Source: Streptomyces sp. JB150 (GTDB taxonomy: Bacteria > Actinomycetota > Actinomycetes > Streptomycetales > Streptomycetaceae). From it: a stretch of 64,000 bases of DNA. Positions 28,856 through 36,276 of the stretch are shown one piece after another; within the stretch, counting starts at the first letter, position 1; every line of letters begins with the position of its first letter. Under the pieces are notes generated by a model. It ran no database searches and was not told where the DNA came from. It saw only the letters and a list, made by a program, of their open reading frames with translations. The position numbers and the translations under genes are program-made. Location: NCBI RefSeq assembly GCF_011193355.1, contig NZ_CP049780.1, positions 569,686 to 633,685 on the forward strand, read 5' to 3'.

Positions 28856-30171
28856 GGTACGACAGCATCACCGAGGCCATCGGCAACACCCCGTTGGTGC
28901 GCATCGAGCCGGCCGTGCACGGTCTGCGCCACATCGACCTGTACGCCAAGCTGGAACTGCTCAACCCGTTCGGCTCGGTCAAGGACCGGGCCGCGTGGAA
29001 CATGGCCCGCCCGCACCTGGATACCGCGGCGGCGCGGGGCAGCCAGGTCGTGGAGCTGTCCAGCGGGAACACGGCGAAGGCGCTGGCCGTGCTCGCGGGC
29101 ATGCACGGGCTGACCTTCAGAAGCGTCACCAACCGGATGCGGATCCCCGAGATCAAGGATCTGCTGCTGCTGCTCGGCGCGGAGATCGAGGAGCTGCCGG
29201 GCCAGAGCGAGTGCCTGGACCCGACCGCCACCGACGACCCGCTGACCCTGTTCCACCGGACGATCTCGGAGCAGGGCAGCGCGTACCTGCACACCGACCA
29301 GTACTTCAACCCGCGCAACACCGAGGCGCATCTGACCGGCACCGGCCCGGAGATCGTCAAGGACCTGGACGGCCGCGCCCCGGACTGGTTCGTCGCCTGC
29401 GTGGGCACCGCGGGCTCCTCGACGGGGGTCGCCCGGGTGCTGCGGGAGAACGACCCCGCGGTGCGGGTCCTCGGGCTGGTCGCGGCCAAGTCCGACTTCA
29501 TCCCCGGCATCCGCACCCTCGACGAGGCGCACGAGGTGGGCCTGTTCGACCCGGCCACCTACGACGCGATCGAGTCCGTCACCTCCGACGAGGCGATCGA
29601 GGGGATGCTCACCCTGAACCGCCGCTGCGGCATCCTGGCCGGACCCACCGGCGGGGCCGCCTACTTCGGTGCGGTGCGCCGGCTGCGCGAGATCGACGCG
29701 GAGCTGACGGAGCGTCGGTCGGCGGTGTTCATCGTCTGCGACCGGGTGGAGAGCTATCTGAGCTACGTCCGCAAACGGCGCCCCGACCTGTTCGGCCGCC
29801 CGGTCCGCACCGACTCGCCGGCCGACCTGACCGAGGACGAGGTGCGCACGGCCCCGTCCGTCGGCGTCGCCGAGGCCCGCGCCTGGATCGGCACCGGCCG
29901 GCCGCTCGTGGTGGACCTGCGCAGCCCGTTCGCGTACGCCGCGCTGCACATCGACGGATCGGTCAACATCGTCGACGAGGTCTTCGAGGAACTGCTGCGC
30001 GGCGGGCTGCCGTTCAGCCGCAGCCGTCCGGTGCTGCTGGCGTGTCCGGTGGGTGAGAAGTCCGCCCGCTACGCGGCGCTGCTGACCCGGATGGGCCACC
30101 CGGACGTGCGCAGTCTGGCCGGCGGGATCATCGCCTGGCGGGACGCGGGCGCGCCCCTGGTGCGGGACTGA
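28852..30171 (+). CDS. Cysteine synthase-like PLP enzyme fused to a rhodanese domain
   Basis: A 439-residue fusion. Residues 1-340 are a fold-type II beta-replacement enzyme: K44 in PFGSVKDRAAWN binds PLP, SSGNT (70-74) is the substrate loop, and GTAGSSTG is the phosphate-binding loop. The usual GxSSG near the end is AGPTGGA, so the substrate may differ from O-acetylserine. Residues 345-439 are a rhodanese domain with the active-site C398 in LACPVGEKSARYA, able to carry a persulfide. The fusion suggests that sulfur on C398 is delivered to the aminoacrylate intermediate of the PLP domain. The start GTG overlaps the preceding stop (GTGA). A desulfurase gene follows 5 bases later and is a plausible sulfur donor. 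Confidence 0.88.
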   Translation: MRYDSITEAIGNTPLVRIEPAVHGLRHIDLYAKLELLNPFGSVKDRAAWNMARPHLDTAAARGSQVVELSSGNTAKALAVLAGMHGLTFRSVTNRMRIPEIKDLLLLLGAEIEELPGQSECLDPTATDDPLTLFHRTISEQGSAYLHTDQYFNPRNTEAHLTGTGPEIVKDLDGRAPDWFVACVGTAGSSTGVARVLRENDPAVRVLGLVAAKSDFIPGIRTLDEAHEVGLFDPATYDAIESVTSDEAIEGMLTLNRRCGILAGPTGGAAYFGAVRRLREIDAELTERRSAVFIVCDRVESYLSYVRKRRPDLFGRPVRTDSPADLTEDEVRTAPSVGVAEARAWIGTGRPLVVDLRSPFAYAALHIDGSVNIVDEVFEELLRGGLPFSRSRPVLLACPVGEKSARYAALLTRMGHPDVRSLAGGIIAWRDAGAPLVRD

Positions 30172-30176
30172 CGGCC

Positions 30177-31394
30177 ATGACCACCTCCGGCATCCGCGCC
30201 CAGGGCACCGCCGCGCTCACCGAGTTACGGGACTGGCAGCGCGCGCTGCGCGACCAGTTCCCCATCGTCACCGCCCACCCCGACCTCGCCTATCTGGACA
30301 GCGCGGCCACCGCCCAGAAGCCGCGGGCCGTGCTCGACACGGCACTGACCTACCTCACCACGACCAACGCCAACGCCGGGCGCGGCACCTATCCGTGGGC
30401 CAACCGCAGCACCGCGCTGATCGAGGAGGCGCGCGAGCGGGTCAAGCGGTTCCTCGGCGACCCCGACCCCGCGCGCTCGGCGGTGCACTTCACCAGCGGC
30501 ACCACCGAGGGGCTGCGCACCCTGGCCCGCGACTGGCTGCCCTCGTTCCTCTCCGACGGCGACGAGATCGTCGTCCCCGTCGCCGACCACCAGGCGAACA
30601 TCGAGCCGTGGCTGGAAGCCCAGCGGCTGCTGGCCCGGCAGGGCGTGCGCGTCCTGCTCCGGCCGATGCCGTACCAGCCGGGCTCGGGCGACTACGACCA
30701 CCGGGCGCTCGCCGAACTGGCCGGTCCGCGCACCCGGTTCGTCGCCGTCACCCACGTCCACCACGTGTACGGCGGCGACATGAACGTGCACCGGATCCGC
30801 GAGGCGGTCGGTCCGGACGCGGTCATCTGCCTGGACGCCGCCCAGAGCGTCGGCCATGTGCCGGTGTCGGTGGCCGGCCTGGACGTGGACTTCGTCGTCT
30901 TCTCCGGGCACAAGGCAATGGCCCTGCCGGGGACGGGCGCCGTGTGGGCGCGGCAGGCGCGCGGGCCCGCGTTCACACCGGGCGGGTGGTCCGGCACGCC
31001 CAACACCGTCGGCATCGCCTCCCTGACGGCGGCCCTGGACTGGCTGGACGCGGCCGGTGTCGACCGGATCGAGCGGTGGACGGTGGCGCTCGCGGCCCGG
31101 CTGACCGACGGACTGCGCCGGCTGGACGCCTACGAGATCCTGGGCTGCCAGACCAGTCTCGCCGCCGGCTCACCCGTCCAGCAGCGCCGCGGCATCGTCA
31201 CCTTCCGGCACCGCGGCGTCGACTCCGGCGACCTCGGGTTCATCCTGTTCAGCCACGGCTTCATGGTCCGCTCCGACCAGCACTGCCAGGGCGAGGCGGG
31301 CGAGCCGACCGGCTCCGTACGGGTGAGTCTGCACGTCTACAACGAGGCGGAGGAGATCGACCGGCTGCTGTCCGTCCTGGCGTCACTGGAGTGA
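30177..31394 (+). CDS. SufS-like cysteine desulfurase (class V aminotransferase)
   Basis: A 405-residue fold-type I PLP enzyme. K246 in FSGHKAMALPGTG is the Schiff-base lysine, HFTSGTTEGLR binds the phosphate and VADHQANIEPW holds the cofactor histidine. The mobile catalytic cysteine is kept as C370 in VRSDQHCQGEAGE, followed by the SufS-type ending VRVSLHVYNEAEEIDRL. It should release sulfur from cysteine (or act as a lyase on a related substrate) and form a persulfide. Starting 5 bases after the rhodanese fusion, it is the obvious persulfide donor for it. No suf or isc genes are adjacent, so this copy is specialised. Confidence 0.88.
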   Translation: MTTSGIRAQGTAALTELRDWQRALRDQFPIVTAHPDLAYLDSAATAQKPRAVLDTALTYLTTTNANAGRGTYPWANRSTALIEEARERVKRFLGDPDPARSAVHFTSGTTEGLRTLARDWLPSFLSDGDEIVVPVADHQANIEPWLEAQRLLARQGVRVLLRPMPYQPGSGDYDHRALAELAGPRTRFVAVTHVHHVYGGDMNVHRIREAVGPDAVICLDAAQSVGHVPVSVAGLDVDFVVFSGHKAMALPGTGAVWARQARGPAFTPGGWSGTPNTVGIASLTAALDWLDAAGVDRIERWTVALAARLTDGLRRLDAYEILGCQTSLAAGSPVQQRRGIVTFRHRGVDSGDLGFILFSHGFMVRSDQHCQGEAGEPTGSVRVSLHVYNEAEEIDRLLSVLASLE

Positions 31395-31475
31395 GTGACG
31401 CCGCCACCGAACACATAATGGGAACCGTTTTCACCCGTAGACTCGTCGGACGAACGGGACAGCGGGTGCGAGACG

Positions 31476-32258
31476 GTGAGGTGGCACGACCCCATGGGAC
31501 TGAGCCTGGCGACGGCGGAACGATGGGTGGAGCGCTGGGAGCGCCAGCAGCAGCGGTACGCCATCGACCGTGAGGAGCGCTTCACCGTGATCGCCGACGT
31601 CGTCGAGCACGTCACCGCCGGCCGGCCGGGCCGCCCGCTCGTCGTCGACCTCGGCTGCGGCCCCGGCTCGCTCGCCGCCCGGCTGGCCCGCCGGCTGCCG
31701 GCCGCGGAGATCGTCGGCGTCGACCGGGACCCGCTGCTGCTGGAGCTGGCCCGCACCCACCACCCGGACGCCGCCCGGTACGTCGACGCGGAGATCGACG
31801 CACCGGGCTGGACCGAGGCCCTGGGCCTCGACCGCCCGCTGGACGCGGCGGTGTCCACGACCGCCCTGCACTACCTGGCCCCGGACGCGCTGCGGCGCAC
31901 CTACCGGCGGCTCGCCCGGCTGCTGCGGCCCGGCGGGGTCCTCGTCAACGGCGACCACCTGCCGCACGACGACCCCGCGCTCGCACAGATCGCCGGCGAG
32001 GTGGGCAGCCGCCACGCCGAACGGCAGCGGGCCTGGCCGGAGGAGGACTGGACCTCTTGGTGGACGGCGGTCGCCGAGGACCCGGAACTGACCGACCTCC
32101 TCGCCGAACGCCGCGGCCGCGAGCCCTCGCCCGGCACCCCGGAGCCCGTTCCCCTCTCCCTCTCCACCCACGTCCGGCTGCTGCGCCGGGCCGGGTTCCG
32201 GCAGGCGGGCGCGGTCTGGCAGTACGGTGACAGCCACGTGGTCGTCGCGATTCGCTGA
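31476..32258 (+). CDS. SAM-dependent methyltransferase
   Basis: A 260-residue class I methyltransferase. The SAM-binding motif I is VVDLGCGPGSLAARLARRLP, motif II VGVDRDPLLLELAR, followed by ALDAAVSTTALHYLAP and the post-motif LLRPGGVLVNGDHLP. The C-terminal half is mostly helical and would bind the acceptor, which cannot be told from sequence. It lies 81 bases behind the desulfurase gene on the same strand, so it could finish the product of the PLP/sulfur cassette or be independent. The GTG at 31476 and the ATG at 31494 are both possible starts. Confidence 0.85.
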   Translation: MRWHDPMGLSLATAERWVERWERQQQRYAIDREERFTVIADVVEHVTAGRPGRPLVVDLGCGPGSLAARLARRLPAAEIVGVDRDPLLLELARTHHPDAARYVDAEIDAPGWTEALGLDRPLDAAVSTTALHYLAPDALRRTYRRLARLLRPGGVLVNGDHLPHDDPALAQIAGEVGSRHAERQRAWPEEDWTSWWTAVAEDPELTDLLAERRGREPSPGTPEPVPLSLSTHVRLLRRAGFRQAGAVWQYGDSHVVVAIR

Positions 32259-32280
32259 CCGGGCGATCCGCCGGCGCGCG

Positions 32281-32371
32281 GCGCGCCGACCGTTGGGCCC
32301 GCCTGACCGGCGCGGCGCGCCGACCGCTGGGCCCGCTGGGCGTTGGGCCCGCTCGGCGTTGGGCCCGCTGA
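32281..32371. repeat. Degenerate tandem repeats between convergent genes
   Basis: A 22-base unit beginning GCGCGCCGACCG and ending GGGCCCGC occurs at 32281-32302 and 32315-32336 (21 of 22 identical), then two shorter GCGTTGGGCCCGCT copies follow. The block fills the gap between the methyltransferase and the esterase genes and may form alternative hairpins that terminate both. Confidence 0.7.
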
Positions 32372-32389
32372 CCCGCGCGGCCCGTCGGT

Positions 32390-33871
32390 TCAGGGCCGCC
32401 CCGACAGGGAGCACGTGGTCAGCAGGTCGGCGGCGTCCGCCCCGGCGGGCCGGGCGACCGTCCGGGAGGCGGGCGGCCGGACCCCGGTGGTGAGCCAGTC
32501 CTCCAGCGCGGTGAGCGCCGAGCGGTGGCAGGGGGTGAGCGGACGCAGCCGGTCCGGGAAGGCGTCGACCAGGCTGTCGGTGTGGGTGCCGCCCTCGATC
32601 CGGTAGTAGCGGTGCAGCGGGGCGCGCCCGGCGGCGTCGACCATGCGGGCGTAGACGTCCGAGTCCCGGCCGATGGGAAGCAGCACGTCGAGGGTGCCGT
32701 GCAGGGTGATCAGCGGTTTGCCGATCCGCCCGGTGAGCGCGATCCGCTCCACGGCCCGCCGCACCTCGTCGGGGCGCGCCGCGTAGTCGTAGTCGGCGTC
32801 GCAGCCGGGGGTGCCAGGCGCGCAGTAGGGCGTGCCGGCCTCGGTGGGGCCGTCGTAGCCGGGGTCGAGTTCCTCGCGGTAGACGCGCTGGGTCAGGTCC
32901 CAGTAGACCTGGTGGTGGTACGGCCACAGGAACTCCGAGCCGGCCGGGAAGCCCGCGGCGTGCAGGTCGGCCCGCGCCCGCTCGGCGTCCGGGCCGCCCG
33001 CGGCGAAGCGCGGGTAGGCGCGCAGCGCCTCGGGCAGGAAGTGCAGCAGGGTGGGTCCGTCGGCGCGCCAGAGGGTGCCCTCCCAGTCCACTCCCCCGTC
33101 GTACAGCTCGGGGTGGTTCTCCAGTTGCCAGCGCACCAGGTAGCCGCCGTTGGACATGCCGGTCACCAGCGTGCGCGCGGGCGGGCGCAGATAGCGCTGG
33201 GCGACGGCCGCGCGGGCGGCCCGGGTGAGCTGGGTGAGCCGCCGGTTCCACTCGGCGATGGCGTCGCCCGGCCGCTTCCCGTCGCGGTGGAAGGCGAGGC
33301 CGGTGTTGCCCTTGTCGGTGGCGGCGTAGGCGTAGCCGCGCGCGAGGACCCAGTCGGCGATGGCCCGGTCGTTGGCGTACTGCTCGCGGTTGCCGGGCGT
33401 GCCGGCCACGACCAGGCCGCCGTTCCAGCGGTCCGGCAGGCGCAGCACGAACTGGGCGTCGTGGTGCCAGCCGTGGTTGGTGTTGGTGGTGGAGGTGTCG
33501 GGGAAGTAGCCGTCGATCTGGATGCCGGGGACGCCGCTCGGCACGTCGAGGTTCTTCGGCGTGAGGCCGGCCCAGTCGGCGGGGTCCGTGTGACCGGAGG
33601 CCACCGTCCCGGCCGTGGTCAGCTCCTTGAGGCAGGCCGCCTTCTGGTGTGCGGCGCCGGGCACGCGCACCTGGGTCAGGCGGGGGCAGGGACGGGTGCC
33701 GTCGGCGGACGCGGCGGTGACCGTGCTGGTGGTTGCGGCCGCGGTCGTGGTCGTCGCAAGGGCCGAGGTCGTGGTCGTCGCCGTGGAGGCGAGGAGGGTC
33801 AGGGCGGTGAGAGCGGCGGCCGGTACGCCCCGTCGCCTGAGACGTGGTGTGGAGCCGCGGGCGAGACGCAT
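32390..33871 (-). CDS. Secreted alpha/beta-hydrolase (ester or oligomer hydrolase)
   Basis: A 493-residue exported esterase candidate. A positively charged start and signal helix (RRRGVPAAALTALTLLASTA) lead to a Thr/Ala-rich linker, then an alpha/beta-hydrolase with the nucleophile elbow GMSNGGYL, the segment LITLHGTLDVLLPIGRDSD that would hold the acid, and GGTHTDSLVDAFP that would hold the histidine. It resembles tannase-like enzymes and 3-hydroxybutyrate-oligomer hydrolases; the divergent PHB-depolymerase-like gene 183 bases away supports the latter, without proof. The ATG at 33871 has GGAGG 6 bases upstream. Confidence 0.78.
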   Translation of the reverse strand: MRLARGSTPRLRRRGVPAAALTALTLLASTATTTTSALATTTTAAATTSTVTAASADGTRPCPRLTQVRVPGAAHQKAACLKELTTAGTVASGHTDPADWAGLTPKNLDVPSGVPGIQIDGYFPDTSTTNTNHGWHHDAQFVLRLPDRWNGGLVVAGTPGNREQYANDRAIADWVLARGYAYAATDKGNTGLAFHRDGKRPGDAIAEWNRRLTQLTRAARAAVAQRYLRPPARTLVTGMSNGGYLVRWQLENHPELYDGGVDWEGTLWRADGPTLLHFLPEALRAYPRFAAGGPDAERARADLHAAGFPAGSEFLWPYHHQVYWDLTQRVYREELDPGYDGPTEAGTPYCAPGTPGCDADYDYAARPDEVRRAVERIALTGRIGKPLITLHGTLDVLLPIGRDSDVYARMVDAAGRAPLHRYYRIEGGTHTDSLVDAFPDRLRPLTPCHRSALTALEDWLTTGVRPPASRTVARPAGADAADLLTTCSLSGRP

Positions 33872-34054
33872 CGGGTGCCTCCGTGATCGAGTGCCGGGGA
33901 TGCGCGGGAGGTTAGGCCGCCCGGAGCGGGCGTGACCATGGAGGGCCGCCACATACGACACCTCTTCAACCTGGTTGCACAGCCCATGCCTTTGCGGTGT
34001 GACCGCGCCGATGATGCCCTCCCACTCGTCCATCGCAGCAGGGAGGCAGTCGCC

Positions 34055-35527
34055 ATGAGTCAGCCGCACCACCCCACGAGGGGCCGCCGTCTCCTGGGCG
34101 GCGTCCGCCGCCGGCTCGCCGCCGCGGCGGGCGCGCTCGCCCTCGCCGCCGGTCTGGTGGCCCAGGGCTCGCCCGCCTCCGCCGCGGGCCTGACCCAGGT
34201 CTCCGGTTTCGGCACGAACCCCGGCAACCTCGCCATGTACGCCTACGTCCCCGACGCCCTGCCCTCCGGCGCCCCGCTCGTGGTGGCGCTGCACGGCTGC
34301 ACGCAGAGCGCGGGCGACTACTACGGCCACTCCGGCTGGCCGGCCCTCGCCGACCGGCACCGCTTCGCGGTCGTCTTCCCCCAGACCAGCACCGCCAACA
34401 ACGCCAACTCCTGCTTCAACTGGTTCGAGCCGGGTGACAGCACGCGCGGCCGGGGCGAGGCGCTGTCGATCCGGCAGATGGTCGACAAGGCGGTCGCGCT
34501 GTACGGCAGTGACCCCCGGCGCGTCTACGTCACGGGCCTGTCGGCGGGCGGCGGCATGACGGCGAACCTGCTCGCGGCGTACCCCGACGTCTTCGCGGGC
34601 GGGGCCATCGCCTCCGGACTGCCCGCCCGCTGCGCCGACAGCGTGTCCGCGGCGTACACCTGCATGTACAGCCCGCCGGACCGGACCCCGGCCCAGTGGG
34701 GCGACCTGGTGCGTGCCGCCGCTCCGGCCGGGACCACCTCCTGGCCGCGCGTGGCGATCTGGCAGGGCACCGCCGACACCACGGTCCGGCCCGCCAACGC
34801 GACCGAACTGCGCGACCAGTGGACCGACGTGTGGGGCATCGGCCAGACCCCGTCCCGCACCGAGAACCTGACCGGCTCCACCACGCGGAGCGTCTACACC
34901 GACGCCGCCGGACGTCCCGCGGTCGAGGTGTACTCGATCGCCGGCATGGGGCACGGGCTGGCGGTCGACCCGGGCAGCGGTGCCGAACAGTGCGGCACGG
35001 CCGGTGCGTACTACCTGGACACCATCTGCTCCAGCCATCACACCGCCCGCTTCTGGGGACTGGACCGCGGCAGCGGCGACGGCGGCACCGGGGCGCTGCC
35101 CGCCCCCACGGGGCTGACCGTCACCGGGACCTCCGACTCCACGGTCTCCCTGCGCTGGAACGCGGTCGCCGGAGCGGCCTCGTACCAGGTCTTCCGCGAC
35201 GGGACCAAGGTGGGCGGCACGGCGTCCACCGGCTACACCGACACCGCTCTGGCCGCCGGCACGGCATACCGCTACACCGTGGCCGCCGTCGACTCCGCGG
35301 GCACCGCGGGCGCACTCTCCGCGGCCGTGACCGCCACCACCACCGGCTTCACGCCCACCTGTCACACCGCGAGCAACTACGAGCACACGGTGGCCGGTCG
35401 GGCCTACGCGAGCGGCGGCCAGACCTACGCCAAGGGGTCCGGCCAGCCGATGGGTCTGTGGAACACCTTCGTCACCCGCACACTGAAGCAGACCTCGCCC
35501 GGCTACTACGTGATCGCCGACTGCTGA
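34055..35527 (+). CDS. Secreted PHB-depolymerase-family esterase with fibronectin III domain
   Basis: A 490-residue exported esterase. Signal peptide about 1-43 (ends ASA/AGL), catalytic domain about 45-340 with oxyanion region ALHGCTQSAGDYY, lipase box GLSAGGGM, Asp in WQGTADTTVRP and His in AGMGHGLAVDPG, then a fibronectin III domain (PAPTGLTVTGTSDSTVSLRW) and a C-terminal cysteine-containing domain of about 55 residues (TCHTASNYEHTVAGRA) that resembles the substrate-binding domain of extracellular polyhydroxyalkanoate depolymerases. Predicted substrates are polyesters or esterified polysaccharides. The ATG at 34055 has GGGAGG 8 bases upstream. Confidence 0.88.
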   Translation: MSQPHHPTRGRRLLGGVRRRLAAAAGALALAAGLVAQGSPASAAGLTQVSGFGTNPGNLAMYAYVPDALPSGAPLVVALHGCTQSAGDYYGHSGWPALADRHRFAVVFPQTSTANNANSCFNWFEPGDSTRGRGEALSIRQMVDKAVALYGSDPRRVYVTGLSAGGGMTANLLAAYPDVFAGGAIASGLPARCADSVSAAYTCMYSPPDRTPAQWGDLVRAAAPAGTTSWPRVAIWQGTADTTVRPANATELRDQWTDVWGIGQTPSRTENLTGSTTRSVYTDAAGRPAVEVYSIAGMGHGLAVDPGSGAEQCGTAGAYYLDTICSSHHTARFWGLDRGSGDGGTGALPAPTGLTVTGTSDSTVSLRWNAVAGAASYQVFRDGTKVGGTASTGYTDTALAAGTAYRYTVAAVDSAGTAGALSAAVTATTTGFTPTCHTASNYEHTVAGRAYASGGQTYAKGSGQPMGLWNTFVTRTLKQTSPGYYVIADC

Positions 35528-35590
35528 GCGGGCCGTGCCGTCGTGGAGCGACGCCATCCGGCGCTCCCCGGACCGGAGGAGGGCGGCGCA

Positions 35591-35770
35591 GCAGCTGGTG
35601 TCCCGAGCCGCGGGGCGGCGGTTCAGCGGCGGTTCCCCGACCGCGATGCCGGGGTCCTGCGTCGCGCAGCCGACGTCGGGGAGCGGCTGGCCGAGGTACC
35701 AGCCGCCGAGGAAGACGGCGTACAGCACGGCAGTGGCGCCCAGGCGGCGCGGAGTTGTCCAGGTCGGCAC
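35591..35770 (-). pseudogene. Fragment of a small membrane protein
   Basis: On the minus strand a GTG at 35770 opens a peptide with one convincing transmembrane helix, TAVLYAVFLGGWYLGQPLP, followed by DVGCATQDPG. From memory, similar N-termini occur in small Streptomyces membrane proteins. No stop follows in frame before the esterase gene, and the sequence after about residue 55 loses protein-like character, so I read it as a truncated remnant. A real short gene with a frame error is possible. Confidence 0.3.
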
Positions 35771-36276
35771 CCAACCAGTTGGGCAGAGCGCGGAGTTGAG
35801 TGATCACGCGGGCGACTCGCGGAGGGGCGCGGGCGGACCGGCGGCGGTGGCGAGTGGGTCGGTCGCGGGGGGCGGCCTGACGGCCATCACCCCCTTGTGT
35901 GGTTGAAGTTGCATCGATCCGGGGTGGGCCGTGCGGGAGATGCACGCGTCCGGTTTCGGGCGCACCATGGGAAAAGAGCACCGCAAGGCGGGCAGACCAT
36001 GAGCGAGGACCTTTCGACGGCCGTGGGACGCCCCGATCTCCCGAGGCAGGCAGAGCAGCACATCGGTGGAGGACCGCCGGGGCCGCTCTGCCCTGTCTCC
36101 TGTCCGGGCAGCGCCGTCTCGTGGCCGGGCAGACCTGCCGGGGCGACGACGGTCTGCCGGCCGGCAGCGCTGTCTCCTGTCCGGGCAGTGCCGCGAAGGA
36201 CCGGACGTCCGCCTCCCGGCCCGCGCCGGCGATTCCACTCGGCGCCCGACCATCTTCCGATCACCGGAGTGCCGAG
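35771..36276. other. Gene-free stretch with a 19-bp direct repeat
   Basis: No convincing gene on either strand. CTGTCTCCTGTCCGGGCAG occurs twice, at 36093-36111 and 36170-36188, and variants (TGGCCGGGCAG, GGCCGGCAGCG) fill the interval, giving a 77-base periodicity. The stretch precedes the HAD/M28 gene and must contain its promoter, which I could not identify. Confidence 0.5.

Noticed and set aside
32390..35770. 1126-codon minus-strand frame through both secreted hydrolase genes
   Set aside because: Only the part from 33871 downward is a real protein; the rest is antisense to the PHB-depolymerase-like gene, apart from a short possible fragment at its start.
35472..35981. Minus-strand frame beyond the PHB-depolymerase-like gene
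   Set aside because: Very Arg/Pro-rich translation without motifs; overlaps the more plausible membrane-protein fragment in another frame.
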